46,182 bases of DNA from Hyphomicrobium sp. (GCA_025351425.1 JANXVY010000011.1:1-46182); one strand, 5' to 3'. Positions 27,110 to 36,207 are shown, counted from the stretch's first letter. Numbers and translations: made by a program. Notes: generated by a model from the letters alone, not told the origin.

Positions 27110-28372
27110 TCAGGCGACACGCCGCAGGATGAGCGAGGCGTTAGTGCCGCCAAATCCGAATGAGTTCGAGAGCACGGTGTTGATCTCACGCGATTTCGGC
27201 GCGAGGGGCACGAGATCGATCGCCGTCTCGACCGAGGGTTGATGCAGATTGAGTGTGGGCGGGGCCACATTGTCGCGGATCGAGAGGACAGAGAATACGG
27301 CCTCCACAGCGCCGGCCGCACCCAGCAGATGCCCAGTTGCCGACTTGGTGGAGGACATCGCAAGCTTGCCCGCGGCATTGCCGAACAGCCGTTCGACGGC
27401 GCCCAGTTCGATTTCGTCGCCCATCGGGGTCGAAGTACCGTGCGCGTTGACGTAATCGATGTCGCTCGGCGAAATTCCTGCGCGCTTGGCAGCCGCAGTC
27501 ATGCAGCGGAACGCGCCGTCGCCATCCTCGGCGGGCGCCGTGATGTGATAGGCGTCGCCCGACATGCCGTAGCCGATGACTTCGGCGTAAATCTGGGCGC
27601 CACGGGCCTTAGCGTGCTCGTATTCCTCAAGCACGACGATCCCTGCGCCTTCACCCATGACGAAGCCGTCGCGATCCTTGTCATAGGGGCGAGACGCTTC
27701 GGTCGGGCGATCGTTGTAACCTGTCGATAGCGCCCGGCAGGCAGCGAAACCCGCCAGTGCGATGCGTCCCACGGGGCTTTCCGCGCCGCCCGCCACCATG
27801 ATGTCGGCGTCGCCCAGCATGACGATGCGCGCTGCGTCGCCTATGGCGTGTGCGCCCGTCGAACAGGCCGTCACGACGGCGTGGTTGGGACCTTTTAGCT
27901 TATGTTTGATCGAGACATAACCCGACGCAAGATTGATCAGGCGGCCCGGAATGAAGAACGGGGAAACGCGGCGCGGCCCCTTTTCCTTCAACAGGATCGC
28001 AGTTTCGGCGATGCCGTTGAGGCCGCCGATTCCGGAGCCGATCAATACGCCGGCGCGCTCCTGGGCGTCCTTGGTATCAAGCTTGAAGCCCGAATCGCGG
28101 ATGGCTTGGGTCGCAGCAGCAACGGCAAAGATGATGAAATCATCGACTTTGCGCTGCTCCTTTGGCTCCATCCAGTCGTCGCCATTAAACTTGCCCTCGC
28201 TCAAGGACCCGCGCGGGACCATGCAGGCAATCTGGCACGCAAGGTCATCCACGCCGAATTCATCGACGCGCCGGGCTCCGCTCTTTCCCGCGAGCAGCGC
28301 GTCCCACGATGTGGAAACGCCGCAGCCGAGCGGTGTGACTAGACCCAACCCCGTGATGACAACCCGACGCAT
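27110..28372 (-). CDS. fabF: Beta-ketoacyl-ACP synthase II FabF
   Basis: A 420-residue condensing enzyme that extends acyl-ACP with malonyl-ACP in cytoplasmic fatty acid synthesis. The catalytic Cys170 lies in VTACSTGAHAIG, His311 in NAHGTSTPMGD and His348 in KSATGHLLGAAG. The start MRRVVITGLGLVTPLG is typical; 49 further open codons upstream lie in the gap behind acpP and are not conserved. It is third after fabG and acpP in the same direction, 156 bases behind acpP. Confidence 0.97.
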   Translation of the reverse strand: MRRVVITGLGLVTPLGCGVSTSWDALLAGKSGARRVDEFGVDDLACQIACMVPRGSLSEGKFNGDDWMEPKEQRKVDDFIIFAVAAATQAIRDSGFKLDTKDAQERAGVLIGSGIGGLNGIAETAILLKEKGPRRVSPFFIPGRLINLASGYVSIKHKLKGPNHAVVTACSTGAHAIGDAARIVMLGDADIMVAGGAESPVGRIALAGFAACRALSTGYNDRPTEASRPYDKDRDGFVMGEGAGIVVLEEYEHAKARGAQIYAEVIGYGMSGDAYHITAPAEDGDGAFRCMTAAAKRAGISPSDIDYVNAHGTSTPMGDEIELGAVERLFGNAAGKLAMSSTKSATGHLLGAAGAVEAVFSVLSIRDNVAPPTLNLHQPSVETAIDLVPLAPKSREINTVLSNSFGFGGTNASLILRRVA

Positions 28373-28528
28373 ATCGCTCCATTCCGATTCCGTTGCGATC
28401 CGCTGATATTTGGCACGTTGATGGCAGGCGCGCGCTGCAACGCTCACGCAGCAAGACATACTAAGCCGATGAAGCGAGCCGGCACGAGGCAATTGGATTG
28501 CGCTGCGCCGGCTCTCCATCGGCCTTAT

Positions 28529-28774
28529 TCAAGCCGCAGTCGACGCATTCTTTTCGAGGAATTTAACGGCGTCCCCAACAGTCAGAATATGTTCTGCCGC
28601 ATCGTCGGGAATTTCACAGCCAAACTCCTCTTCAAACGCCATGACCAGCTCGACTGTATCGAGGCTGTCGGCACCCAAATCGTCGATGAAGCTCGCGTTT
28701 TCGGTGACCTTCTCGGCCTCGACTCCGAGATGCTCCACCACGATCTTCTTTACGCGCTCTGCGACATCGCTCAT
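28529..28774 (-). CDS. acpP: Acyl carrier protein
   Basis: An 81-residue acidic carrier protein. Ser37 in [18 protein letters not shown] receives the 4'-phosphopantetheine arm that holds growing acyl chains. The length and the start [18 protein letters not shown] are standard. A longer frame upstream reaches 28870 but is not conserved. It lies between fabG and fabF, the universal order, and probably has its own promoter in the 319-base gap upstream. Confidence 0.97.
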   Translation of the reverse strand: MSDVAERVKKIVVEHLGVEAEKVTENASFIDDLGADSLDTVELVMAFEEEFGCEIPDDAAEHILTVGDAVKFLEKNASTAA

Positions 28775-29093
28775 TGCTTTTTCCTCGCGTCCTTGGCTCG
28801 ATATGACAGCAAACAAATTGCTGCTTTGGGTTGTGGTTTGATTCTTAGGCTCGGCACAACCGAACGCCACAAGCGATCCAGTTGCGGCGCGGTGCTAGTG
28901 AGAGCGGCGCACATTCCTGTTCGTGACATCTGGCCTATCCGTGACAACCGAAGTGGCGGATTTAAATGCCCGCCCGCCCTTTTTTGCCACCTGAAGCGAG
29001 GGGCACCTAACATACTTCCCCACGCTTGGCCAGCAGGGCCGTTTTGACATCGCGGGCATCCCGTCGCACTTGCGACGGGATCTCCCTACCCGC
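28775..29093. other. Intergenic region upstream of acpP
   Basis: 319 bases between fabG and acpP, both on the minus strand. The end nearest acpP is richer in A/T and likely holds the acpP promoter, in keeping with the high expression of this gene in bacteria. The end nearest fabG holds a strong hairpin (listed separately). The open frames seen here are Arg/Ser-rich and not protein-like. Confidence 0.5.
29058..29081 (-). terminator. Hairpin after fabG, possible terminator
   Basis: Perfect 10-bp inverted repeat ATCCCGTCGC / GCGACGGGAT with a four-base loop, 13 bases after the fabG stop codon. On the minus strand no T-run follows, so it is an imperfect intrinsic terminator; it may instead attenuate transcription or protect the fabG mRNA end ahead of acpP. 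Confidence 0.45.
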
Positions 29094-29837
29094 CTATACC
29101 ATGGCCATTCCGCCGTTGATATGAAGGGTTTGACCGGTAATGTAGCCGCCTTCATCGCTGGCGAGATACAGGGCGCCGGCCGCAATATCAACGGCCGTGC
29201 CGAAGCGTTTGGCCGGAATCATTTCCGAAATCTCGGCCTTCTGCTTGTCGTTCAGCACGTTAGTCATCGGCGTCTGGATGAACCCAGGCGCGATGCAATT
29301 GGCCGTAATTCCGCGCGAAGCGACCTCTCGCGCCAGCGATTTCGTCATGCCGATCATGCCGGATTTGGCCGCGGCATAATTGCCTTGACCGGGATTTCCA
29401 AACACGCCGGAAACCGAGGAAATATTGATGATGCGGCCGAAGCCCGATTTGTTGCGAACCATGTGACGCGATGCAGCGCGGCACAACATGAAGGCTGAGG
29501 TGAGGTTGACGGCGATCACGTCGTCCCATTGCTCGTCCTTCATCACCATGAACAGATTGTCCTTGGTCAGCCCGGCGTTGTTCACAAGAATATCAAGGCG
29601 TCCAAGCTTGGCGACCGCGTTGTCGATGAGTTTGGAAACCTGGGCGCGATCGGCGAGATCGCATGGGACAACGTGGACGCGGTCGCCCAAATCCTTGGCG
29701 AGCGCATCGAGGTTGGAAACGTTGCGGCCCGAAAGGGCGACCGTCGCGCCTGCCTTGTGGAGGGCCCGCGCGATGCCTTCTCCAATTCCCCCGCTCGCGC
29801 CGGTGACCAGTGCTGTTTTTCCCGTCAAGTCGAACAT
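29094..29837 (-). CDS. fabG: 3-oxoacyl-ACP reductase FabG
   Basis: A 247-residue short-chain dehydrogenase that reduces 3-oxoacyl-ACP with NADPH. The cofactor motif TGASGGIGEGIA begins at residue 12, NNAG is near residue 86, and the catalytic set is Ser141, Tyr154 and Lys158 in NISSVSG and GNYAAAKSG. The start MFDLTGKTALVTG is typical; nine more codons upstream are open but unlikely. It sits between fabD and acpP in the fatty acid cluster. A small gene on the opposite strand lies between it and fabD. Confidence 0.96.
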   Translation of the reverse strand: MFDLTGKTALVTGASGGIGEGIARALHKAGATVALSGRNVSNLDALAKDLGDRVHVVPCDLADRAQVSKLIDNAVAKLGRLDILVNNAGLTKDNLFMVMKDEQWDDVIAVNLTSAFMLCRAASRHMVRNKSGFGRIINISSVSGVFGNPGQGNYAAAKSGMIGMTKSLAREVASRGITANCIAPGFIQTPMTNVLNDKQKAEISEMIPAKRFGTAVDIAAGALYLASDEGGYITGQTLHINGGMAMV

Positions 29838-29932
29838 CGTTGTTATCGTTCCTCTCTGCGGCACGTGACCGATTGCAGCTCACCGAGCCGTTGCCCTATT
29901 GCCCGCATCAATCGCGAAGCTTTAATCAGATC

Positions 29933-29944
29933 GCAATTAATTGC
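29933..29944. promoter_or_regulatory. Perfect palindrome GCAATTAATTGC, possible operator
   Basis: A 12-base perfect palindrome in an A/T-rich stretch between the divergent fabG (start 29837) and a small membrane-protein gene (start 29990). Its position suits a dimeric regulator acting on one or both promoters. I do not know a regulator with this exact site, so the role is inferred from symmetry and place only. Confidence 0.35.
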
Positions 29945-29989
29945 CCTTGTTGTTCAACCCTCTACCATTTCAGGCTGAGGCACGATCGT

Positions 29990-30187
29990 ATGGAACAGCT
30001 TCTCCCTGTCGTCGTCCTGATTCTTTTCTCTGTCTTGGAATGGGCCCTCACCCACCGTCACAAAACCATTCCGTCGATCGTCACGGCATCCGGCATCGCA
30101 ATCGGCTTCATGTTGACTCCTGTTCTCCTGCCGGGGCGGGGCGAATGGCTGATGGCGACGTTGCCGCTGTCACTCCTTGTTTTCTAA
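29990..30187 (+). CDS. Small membrane protein, unknown function
   Basis: A 65-residue protein made of two predicted membrane helices, about residues 3-20 (LLPVVVLILFSVLEWAL) and 30-48 (IVTASGIAIGFMLTPVLL), joined by a short charged loop (THRHKT). ATG 29990 has GAGG nine bases upstream. It is encoded against the direction of the fab cluster, in the gap between fabG and fabD. No family was recognised. The hydrophobic pattern and ribosome site make it plausible, but the short length leaves doubt. Confidence 0.45.
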   Translation: MEQLLPVVVLILFSVLEWALTHRHKTIPSIVTASGIAIGFMLTPVLLPGRGEWLMATLPLSLLVF

Positions 30188-30234
30188 ATCGCCCGCGTGG
30201 TAATCGCCCAGCCCAAGCTCGCCGAAAGCGGGGC

Positions 30235-31182
30235 TCAAGCGAACAATCCCATCCGTGCTGCCTCGATATCGGCCGACGTGCCGACGCTGGCGGCATTCAA
30301 CATCTTTTCGATGCGCTTTACGAGACCCGCCAGGACTTTGCCGGACCCGATCTCGTAAATGTCGGTGACGCCGAGCCCGGCCATGGTCATCACGCACTCG
30401 CGCCAGCGCACGGTGCCGGTAACCTGCTCGACCAGCAGGCGGCGGATCTGGGCTGGGTCGGTGATGGGGCTCGCGGACACGTTGGCTATGACGGGAACAC
30501 TGGGGGCTTGCATGAGCGTCGTGGAGAGCGCGGAGGCCATCGCGTCTGCGGCCGGCTGCATCAGCGAGCAATGGAAGGGCGCCGAGACGGGGAGCATCAC
30601 TGCGCGCCGCAAACCGTGGGCCTTGCCGACCTCGCTCACGCGTTCGATTGCGGACGTGTGGCCCGACAGCACGATCTGGCCCGGATCATTATCGTTGGCG
30701 ACATCGCAAACCTGACCTTGAGCCGCTTCGGCGGCGATGAGCCTTGCCGTCGCAAGGTCGACGCCCAGCAGAGCGGCCATGGCACCGGCGCCGACGGGCA
30801 CTGCTGCTTGCATTGCCTGGCCACGAAGCTTGAGGAGCTTTGCCGTATCGGCAAGCGAAAACGTGCCGGCGGCCGCCAGGGCCGAGTATTCGCCTAGGGA
30901 GTGTCCGGCTACGCACTTGACCGACTTTGCTAGATCGAACCCGAATTCGCGCGTCAGCACAGCCATCACTGCAAGCGAGACGGCCATCAGTGCGGGTTGC
31001 GCATTTTCAGTCAGCGTCAGGGTGTCTTTCGGACCGTCCCACATAATGGCCGAAAGGTTCTGGCCGAGCGCACTGTCGACCTCGTCAAAAACCGCGCGCG
31101 CGCTCGGGTAGACCTGCGCCAGTTCGCGGCCCATGCCGACGTCCTGACTGCCTTGCCCGGGAAATACCAATGCGATTGCCAT
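30235..31182 (-). CDS. fabD: Malonyl-CoA:ACP transacylase FabD
   Basis: A 315-residue acyltransferase that loads malonyl from CoA onto ACP. The nucleophile Ser95 stands in GHSLGEYSAL and the catalytic His204 in APFHCSLM; the start MAIALVFPGQGSQ is typical. A 21-codon extension upstream is open but not conserved. It is the first gene of the fabD-fabG-acpP-fabF-mltG series and is divergent from terC. A small opposite-strand gene separates it from fabG, which is unusual, since fabD and fabG are often closely linked. Confidence 0.96.
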   Translation of the reverse strand: MAIALVFPGQGSQDVGMGRELAQVYPSARAVFDEVDSALGQNLSAIMWDGPKDTLTLTENAQPALMAVSLAVMAVLTREFGFDLAKSVKCVAGHSLGEYSALAAAGTFSLADTAKLLKLRGQAMQAAVPVGAGAMAALLGVDLATARLIAAEAAQGQVCDVANDNDPGQIVLSGHTSAIERVSEVGKAHGLRRAVMLPVSAPFHCSLMQPAADAMASALSTTLMQAPSVPVIANVSASPITDPAQIRRLLVEQVTGTVRWRECVMTMAGLGVTDIYEIGSGKVLAGLVKRIEKMLNAASVGTSADIEAARMGLFA

Positions 31183-31410
31183 AGCGACCCGAAAAAACTG
31201 ATGAAAACCAGCAGGCGCTTTGGTCTTCCAGGGACTGATTGTCAAGGGCTCCGACCGGACTTGATTGTCGCTCCCGCGTTCCTATGTCCCACAAGGATTC
31301 GGGGCCGGGCCCCTCTGGCAGCACCCAATACGGGTCTGCGATGTCGGACCGGATGCAGATGGCGGCCGAGGATCGGCTTGTGCGCTGTTTCGTCAGAGTG
31401 GGTCGAAAAA

Positions 31411-32385
31411 ATGGATTTCCTTGCTGTCGTCGTGATGGGGGCACCCATCTATATTTGGGGCCTTTTCTTAGCCCTGGTCGCAACCCTGCTGGCCATTGAT
31501 CTCGGGTTCTTTCATCGCAGTAAGCGTCCGGCTGGTATCTTCGAAAGCCTGGCGATGAGTACAGTCTACGTGATGATCGCCCTCGGCTTTGGAGCGTGGG
31601 TCTGGGTGCAGTTCGGAGCTGAGGCAGGCAAGATTTTTCTGACCGCCTATATCGTCGAGAAAACTCTCTCGATGGACAATCTGTTTGCAATTTCGCTCAT
31701 TTTCTCGACACTTGGCGTTCCTACAGCCTACCAGCATCGGGTTCTGTTCTGGGGGATCTTCGGCGTGGTTGTCCTGCGGGCGATCATGATTGGTGTAGGG
31801 GCGGCACTCGTGGCCCAATTTCACTGGGTGCTCTACGTTTTTGGTGCACTGCTGGTCGCGACTGGCATCAAAATGCTGGCGAGTGACGTTAAGCCAATCG
31901 ATGTCGAATCGAGCCCAGTGCTCAAATTTCTACGCACCCGCCTGCGGGTCACGCCGGGTCTGATCGGACAGCGCTTTTTTGTCCGCCAGACCAATACTGC
32001 GACCGGTCAGTCTCGCATTTGGGCGACACCCCTGTTCGTTGCATTGGTTTCCATCGAGATCATCGACCTCATTTTTGCGGTCGACAGCATTCCAGCTGTG
32101 TTTGCGATTACGACCGATCCGTTCATCGTCTACACGAGCAATATCTTCGCAATCCTCGGGCTCCGTTCCCTCTATTCCGCCCTCGCAGCTGTGCTCAGTC
32201 GGATCGCCTACTTAAAACAGGCGCTGGCACTGGTCCTCATGTTCATTGGATCGAAGTTGTTCGTTGCCGACGCGATGGGCTGGGACAAATTCCCAGCCTC
32301 CATTTCCCTCGCAATTACGGTCGGGCTCATTGTCGGCGGTGCGTTGTATTCGCTATACCGGACGCGGCGCTTGGCTGCGAACTGA
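31411..32385 (+). CDS. TerC family integral membrane protein
   Basis: A 324-residue membrane protein with seven or more hydrophobic helices, of the TerC (Alx-like) family, whose members are linked to tellurite resistance and, in better-studied cases, to manganese or calcium export. Typical are EKTLSMDNLFAIS in the first half and SIEIIDLIFAVDSIPAVFAI in the second, with acidic residues inside membrane helices. I start at ATG 31411; the frame is open far upstream through the fabD promoter, without similarity. The ribosome site is weak. I looked for a yybP-ykoY manganese riboswitch upstream and did not recognise one. Confidence 0.9.
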   Translation: MDFLAVVVMGAPIYIWGLFLALVATLLAIDLGFFHRSKRPAGIFESLAMSTVYVMIALGFGAWVWVQFGAEAGKIFLTAYIVEKTLSMDNLFAISLIFSTLGVPTAYQHRVLFWGIFGVVVLRAIMIGVGAALVAQFHWVLYVFGALLVATGIKMLASDVKPIDVESSPVLKFLRTRLRVTPGLIGQRFFVRQTNTATGQSRIWATPLFVALVSIEIIDLIFAVDSIPAVFAITTDPFIVYTSNIFAILGLRSLYSALAAVLSRIAYLKQALALVLMFIGSKLFVADAMGWDKFPASISLAITVGLIVGGALYSLYRTRRLAAN

Positions 32386-32406
32386 GGCGCAAATGCGCCC
32401 GCCGGT

Positions 32407-33288
32407 TCAAGAGTTTTGCGTCTTCAGCCGGGCAATGAGGCTCGAGGTATCCCAGCGCTTGCCACCCATTTTCTGGACGTCGGCATAGAACTGGTCGACA
32501 GTCGCCGTCAAAGGCAGACTTGCGCCGTTGCGGCGGGCTTCATCAAGCACGATCCCCAGATCCTTGCGCATCCAGTCGACCGCGAAGCCGAAGTCGAACT
32601 TGCCGGCTTCCATGGACTTCCAGCGATTTTCCATCTGCCAGGATTGGGCTGCACCCTTGGAGATCGTGTCCATGACCGCTGCCATATCGAGGCCTGCTGA
32701 CTTGCCGAAATGGATTGCTTCAGCGAGGCCCTGCACCAATCCGGCAATGGCTATTTGGTTGACCATCTTGGTCAGCTGTCCGGCGCCCGAGGGACCGACG
32801 CGGTTCACCATCTTGGCAAAATGGGCGATCACAGGCTGCGCGCGGGCAAAGGCTGCTTCATCGCCGCCCACCATGACAGTCAGTTGGCCGTTCTCGGCGC
32901 CAGCCTGGCCGCCCGAGACGGGCGCATCGAGGAAGTGGAGGCCTTGCGCTTCGGCAGCAGCCGCTAATTCGCGGGCTACATCGGCCGAAGCCGTAGTGTT
33001 GTCGATGAAAATGGCGCCGTGCTTCATAGTCGAGAACGCGCCATTCTGCCCTATCGTCACTTGGCGCAGATCGTCGTCATTGCCGACGCAGCAGAATACG
33101 AAGTCCGCATCGTTGGCGGCTTCCGCCGGAGTGGCCGCAACGCGGCCGCCGCCATTTGCGGCAACCCAGCCATCGGCCTTAGCCGTGGTACGGTTATAGA
33201 CTGTCAGGTGATGTCCGCCCCGCTTGGCCAGATGCCCTGCCATGGGGTAGCCCATGACGCCCAATCCCAAGAACGCAATGTTGGCCAT
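32407..33288 (-). CDS. Beta-hydroxyacid dehydrogenase (GarR/HIBADH family)
   Basis: A 293-residue NAD(P)-dependent reductase. The Rossmann motif IAFLGLGVMGYPMAGHL opens the protein, the substrate motif DAPVSGGQAGAENG is near residue 122, and the catalytic Lys lies in GQLTKMVNQ. Family members act on 3-hydroxyisobutyrate, tartronate semialdehyde or related short acids, and the sequence alone does not decide which. AAGGAA precedes ATG 33288. It is convergent with terC (21 bases) and divergent from the threonine ammonia-lyase gene. Confidence 0.9.
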   Translation of the reverse strand: MANIAFLGLGVMGYPMAGHLAKRGGHHLTVYNRTTAKADGWVAANGGGRVAATPAEAANDADFVFCCVGNDDDLRQVTIGQNGAFSTMKHGAIFIDNTTASADVARELAAAAEAQGLHFLDAPVSGGQAGAENGQLTVMVGGDEAAFARAQPVIAHFAKMVNRVGPSGAGQLTKMVNQIAIAGLVQGLAEAIHFGKSAGLDMAAVMDTISKGAAQSWQMENRWKSMEAGKFDFGFAVDWMRKDLGIVLDEARRNGASLPLTATVDQFYADVQKMGGKRWDTSSLIARLKTQNS

Positions 33289-33389
33289 GCTGTTTCCTTT
33301 GCTTTTGCTACGCGGGTTCGTCTACGAGCTTTAGGCGCTCGTCAAGCCCATCGGCGACGGCGACGCCAAGCAGAGTCAGGATCGACCCG

Positions 33390-34664
33390 ATGTCCCCACG
33401 GACGAACAGTCCTTCTAAATCCGACCAGCCGCCCGGAACGACCGTGACGCTCGCCGACGTGCAGGCTGCGCGCGCAGCAATCGCGGGTGCTGTTCTCAAT
33501 ACCGACTTCGATCATTCGCGCACGCTGTCGGAACTGACCGGCGCGAACATCTGGCTCAAATTTGAAAACCTTCAGTTCACCAGTTCCTACAAGGAACGGG
33601 GCGCGCTAAACCGCCTGTCGCACCTGACGCCCGAGCAGACGAAGCGCGGCGTCATCGCGATGTCCGCAGGCAACCATGCGCAGGGCGTCGCCTATCACGC
33701 CAACCGGCTTTCCATCCCGGCCACCATCGTGATGCCCGAGGGCACCCCCACCATCAAGATAGAGAACACCCGCCACCACGGGGCAGAGGTCATCGTGACC
33801 GGACGGACGCTTGAGGATGCGGCAGCGGCTGCGCGAAAGCTGGAGTCCGAGCGCGGACTGTTCTTTCTGCATCCCTTCGATGATCCGCTGGTCATCGCGG
33901 GGCAGGGGACGGTGGGGCTGGAGATGCTCGAAACGTTGCCCGCGCTCGACACGCTCGTAGTGCCGATCGGCGGCGGGGGACTGATCAGCGGGATAGCGAC
34001 GGCCGCCAAGGCCATCAAGCCCGGCATTCAAGTCGTCGGCGTCGAGGCGACGCTATATCCGTCCATGTACAATCGGATCAAGAACAGCAAGCTGCCGGTC
34101 GGCGGGGATACGCTGGCGGAGGGGATTGCAGTCAAGACGCCGGGCGTCATCACGGAGGGCATAATCCGGCGGCTGGTTGATGACATCGTACTCGTATCGG
34201 AAGCCCAGCTGGAGCGCGCGGTGGCGCTGTTAATCGGAATCGAAAAGACAGTGGTTGAAGGCGCGGGAGCGGCAGGCCTTGCCGCCGTGCTCGCCGATCC
34301 GCGCCGCTATCATGGCCGCACTGTCGGACTCGTTTTGTGCGGTGGCAATATCGATACGCGGCTGCTCGCCAGCGTGTTGACCCGGGAACAAGCGCGCGAA
34401 GGGCGGCTTTCGCGGCTAACTATCGACATTCCTGATCAGCCCGGTCAGCTCGCCAAGGTCTCTACCGTGATCGGCGATTGTGGTGCGAATATCATCGAGG
34501 TCTACCACCAACGGGTGTTCACGGATCTTCCCGCGAAGGGCACCGAGTTGCATCTCGTCATCGAGACCCGCGACCGAACGCACTTGCAGCAAACGATCGA
34601 CGGGTTGAAAGTGGCAGGTTATGCCGTAACCTGTAAAGGCGCGCCAACCGGGGGACGAGGGTAA
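33390..34664 (+). CDS. ilvA: Threonine ammonia-lyase
   Basis: A 424-residue PLP enzyme that deaminates threonine to 2-oxobutyrate, the first step toward isoleucine. The PLP lysine is Lys68 in SSYKERGAL; the phosphate-binding loop is IGGGGLISG. A C-terminal ACT domain (about residues 345-420: LTIDIPDQPGQLAKVSTVI) should give feedback control. The length and single ACT domain resemble the shorter threonine dehydratases also called TdcB, so the symbol is not certain. ATG 33390 has AGGAT upstream. No other isoleucine genes are near. Confidence 0.92.
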   Translation: MSPRTNSPSKSDQPPGTTVTLADVQAARAAIAGAVLNTDFDHSRTLSELTGANIWLKFENLQFTSSYKERGALNRLSHLTPEQTKRGVIAMSAGNHAQGVAYHANRLSIPATIVMPEGTPTIKIENTRHHGAEVIVTGRTLEDAAAAARKLESERGLFFLHPFDDPLVIAGQGTVGLEMLETLPALDTLVVPIGGGGLISGIATAAKAIKPGIQVVGVEATLYPSMYNRIKNSKLPVGGDTLAEGIAVKTPGVITEGIIRRLVDDIVLVSEAQLERAVALLIGIEKTVVEGAGAAGLAAVLADPRRYHGRTVGLVLCGGNIDTRLLASVLTREQAREGRLSRLTIDIPDQPGQLAKVSTVIGDCGANIIEVYHQRVFTDLPAKGTELHLVIETRDRTHLQQTIDGLKVAGYAVTCKGAPTGGRG

Positions 34665-34700
34665 TCGTAATCGACCCCCCCCCGCGCGATCCAATGCGGT

Positions 34701-35363
34701 TCAGCCTGCAATGGGTTTATCCGGGAATGCCAACTGCTCCCGGGCCTTCCATTCGTTGGTCACATAGTTGATGATGATTGACTTGCGCACACCATCAATC
34801 TGTCGCGGCTCGAAGCCGTGGTACGTATTGCTAGAGGGCACGAAGATCATCGCGCCGTTGGGCGTAAACGGCGACCGGCCCAGGTGCTTCTTGTCATTGT
34901 CGTAAATATCGGTGCCGAGTGCTGAGTGCTGAGGGTCCGTCGAGAGGTACAGCAGCATCGTAAATACCTTCACCCCAAGATCAGTGTGCGGCTCCAGCCA
35001 GAACCCATTGATATCTTGAGCAAATTCGATCCGAAGATAACTGTCCTTCAAGTTGGTGGCGAAGTAGGTTTCAATTTCGCGCGTGAGTGCAGGGCTCTGG
35101 AAGCCCTGGGCTACGGCTTGGCAAACCGGAAAAGCCGCGCGATTTTCTACGTCGAAATATTTGCGGGTGGCGTTATGCAGTTCTCGCTTACCCGAAATGC
35201 CAGACAAGCCTGGTGCCTCAAACGGCAGCGCTTGAATCTCTGCGACCGCATCTTCAGGTAGGCATCCGTTCAAGAACCAATGCTTGTAGGGCGTGTCGCT
35301 GCGCTTGGACGCGTTGATGCTCTTGTGCATCGAAGCAACGACGGCGTCCGCAGAAATGACCAT
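34701..35363 (-). CDS. 2-oxoglutarate/Fe(II)-dependent oxygenase family protein
   Basis: A 220-residue protein with the double-stranded beta-helix iron site: His and Asp in EPHTDLGVKVFTMLLYLS, and the distal His in NTYHGFEPRQ, followed by an Arg (GVRKSIIINYV) that would hold 2-oxoglutarate. It is like the small prolyl-hydroxylase-type oxygenases found near surface-polysaccharide or peptide-modifying genes, but no substrate can be read from context. GGGGAA stands six bases before the ATG. It is convergent with ilvA, with a C9 run in the 36-base gap. Confidence 0.82.
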   Translation of the reverse strand: MVISADAVVASMHKSINASKRSDTPYKHWFLNGCLPEDAVAEIQALPFEAPGLSGISGKRELHNATRKYFDVENRAAFPVCQAVAQGFQSPALTREIETYFATNLKDSYLRIEFAQDINGFWLEPHTDLGVKVFTMLLYLSTDPQHSALGTDIYDNDKKHLGRSPFTPNGAMIFVPSSNTYHGFEPRQIDGVRKSIIINYVTNEWKAREQLAFPDKPIAG

Positions 35364-35596
35364 TGGTGTTCCCCTTGATTTTTGGGCCGTGAAGCGTGCA
35401 CTGCACAGCCAAGTTGGTTGATCGAAGCGCGGATTGCGGCCTCTTCGCGCTGCGGCGTATGCCCGAAAACGAGCGCCGCCCGATGCATACCGAATGTTAA
35501 CCGGTGGATTGCTCTATCCGCTTCGGCGGTCCCTGGCCAGCGACGCGGCGACGCGGATCGCCGAGTGAGGGCGGCACGAGACCGGCTAAAACGCCC

Positions 35597-35627
35597 AAAC
35601 CCTCCACCGTCGGAACGGGGAGGGTTT
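35597..35627 (-). terminator. Hairpin terminator after the 52-residue ORF
   Basis: Perfect 9-bp inverted repeat AAACCCTCC / GGAGGGTTT with a 13-base loop. Read on the minus strand it lies about 40 bases after the stop of the small ORF at 35667 and is followed by GGGCGTTTT, a short T-run. It could also act weakly on the plus strand. Confidence 0.5.
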
Positions 35628-35666
35628 GAACGGATGGCAAACGTTTAGAAGGGGAGAAATCGAGCG

Positions 35667-35825
35667 TTAGAGTGGGCTTAATCCGTGTCCGATGGCGCGA
35701 GCAGTCGTTGGCATCCAGATCGACACGATCAACATGCCTGCCGCGATAGCGTAGCAAATCAACATGCCGACCCGGGCCCAGGTCGAATTGTCGGAATTCA
35801 TCAACTTTGCTTGATCGAGGTCCAT
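35667..35825 (-). CDS. Very small membrane protein, 52 residues
   Basis: This ORF is 52 codons long, reading MDLDQAKLMNSDNSTWARVG and then a single hydrophobic helix of about 20 residues (MLICYAIAAGMLIVSIW), ending in ARAIGHGLSPL. The head is polar and acidic, so a type with the N-terminus inside and one span is likely. The ribosome site is weak (AGG nine bases upstream). A hairpin with a short T-run follows about 40 bases after the stop, which supports transcription of this strand. No family was recognised. It stands alone in an 844-base gap. Confidence 0.45.
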   Translation of the reverse strand: MDLDQAKLMNSDNSTWARVGMLICYAIAAGMLIVSIWMPTTARAIGHGLSPL

Positions 35826-35839
35826 GGACAGCCTGTGGG

Positions 35840-36125
35840 TCACGGCGCAGTTGACGTCAGGAGTTATGTTTCACGACGTTGGACTTGCGTTTCACGTAGT
35901 GGGATTTTGGTGGGTCGTGGTGGGCTTTTCGTGGAGTTTTATCGGCATTTTGGGTTCTGAAACTTCGTTAACGACCCTAGGAGAAGTGTTTTCGTTGAGA
36001 AATTCATAACCACTAATATTCGATTAGTCTAGTCCAGCAATCTACTATGGTTAACTAAGGTTGTGTTTTGTTTACTCTTTATTTACATTCGTAAATATTT
36101 CGTTAATACTTGATTGTTCTTGCAA
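35840..36125. other. AT-rich intergenic segment before the di-heme protein gene
   Basis: About 290 bases whose composition departs sharply from the window: long T-rich runs, four TTAAC or TTAAT words, and few of the GC-rich codon patterns seen elsewhere. It is non-coding in all frames beyond short stretches. It lies directly upstream of the large cytochrome gene and probably contains its promoter, or is a remnant of foreign DNA. No full CtrA site (TTAA-N7-TTAAC) was found in it. Confidence 0.55.
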
Positions 36126-36207
36126 CGCTCCAAAGCCGCCAACAACCCCTAGTCGAGCGGTTGAGCCGTCGCTATGGTCCCCGCCGTGGGGCGCTTGAGG
36201 AGATACA

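Noticed and set aside
31183-31410. Manganese (yybP-ykoY) riboswitch upstream of terC
   Set aside because: Expected for some TerC genes, but the conserved loop sequences were not found; only a GGGGCC-G-GGCCCC palindrome (31301-31313) is present.
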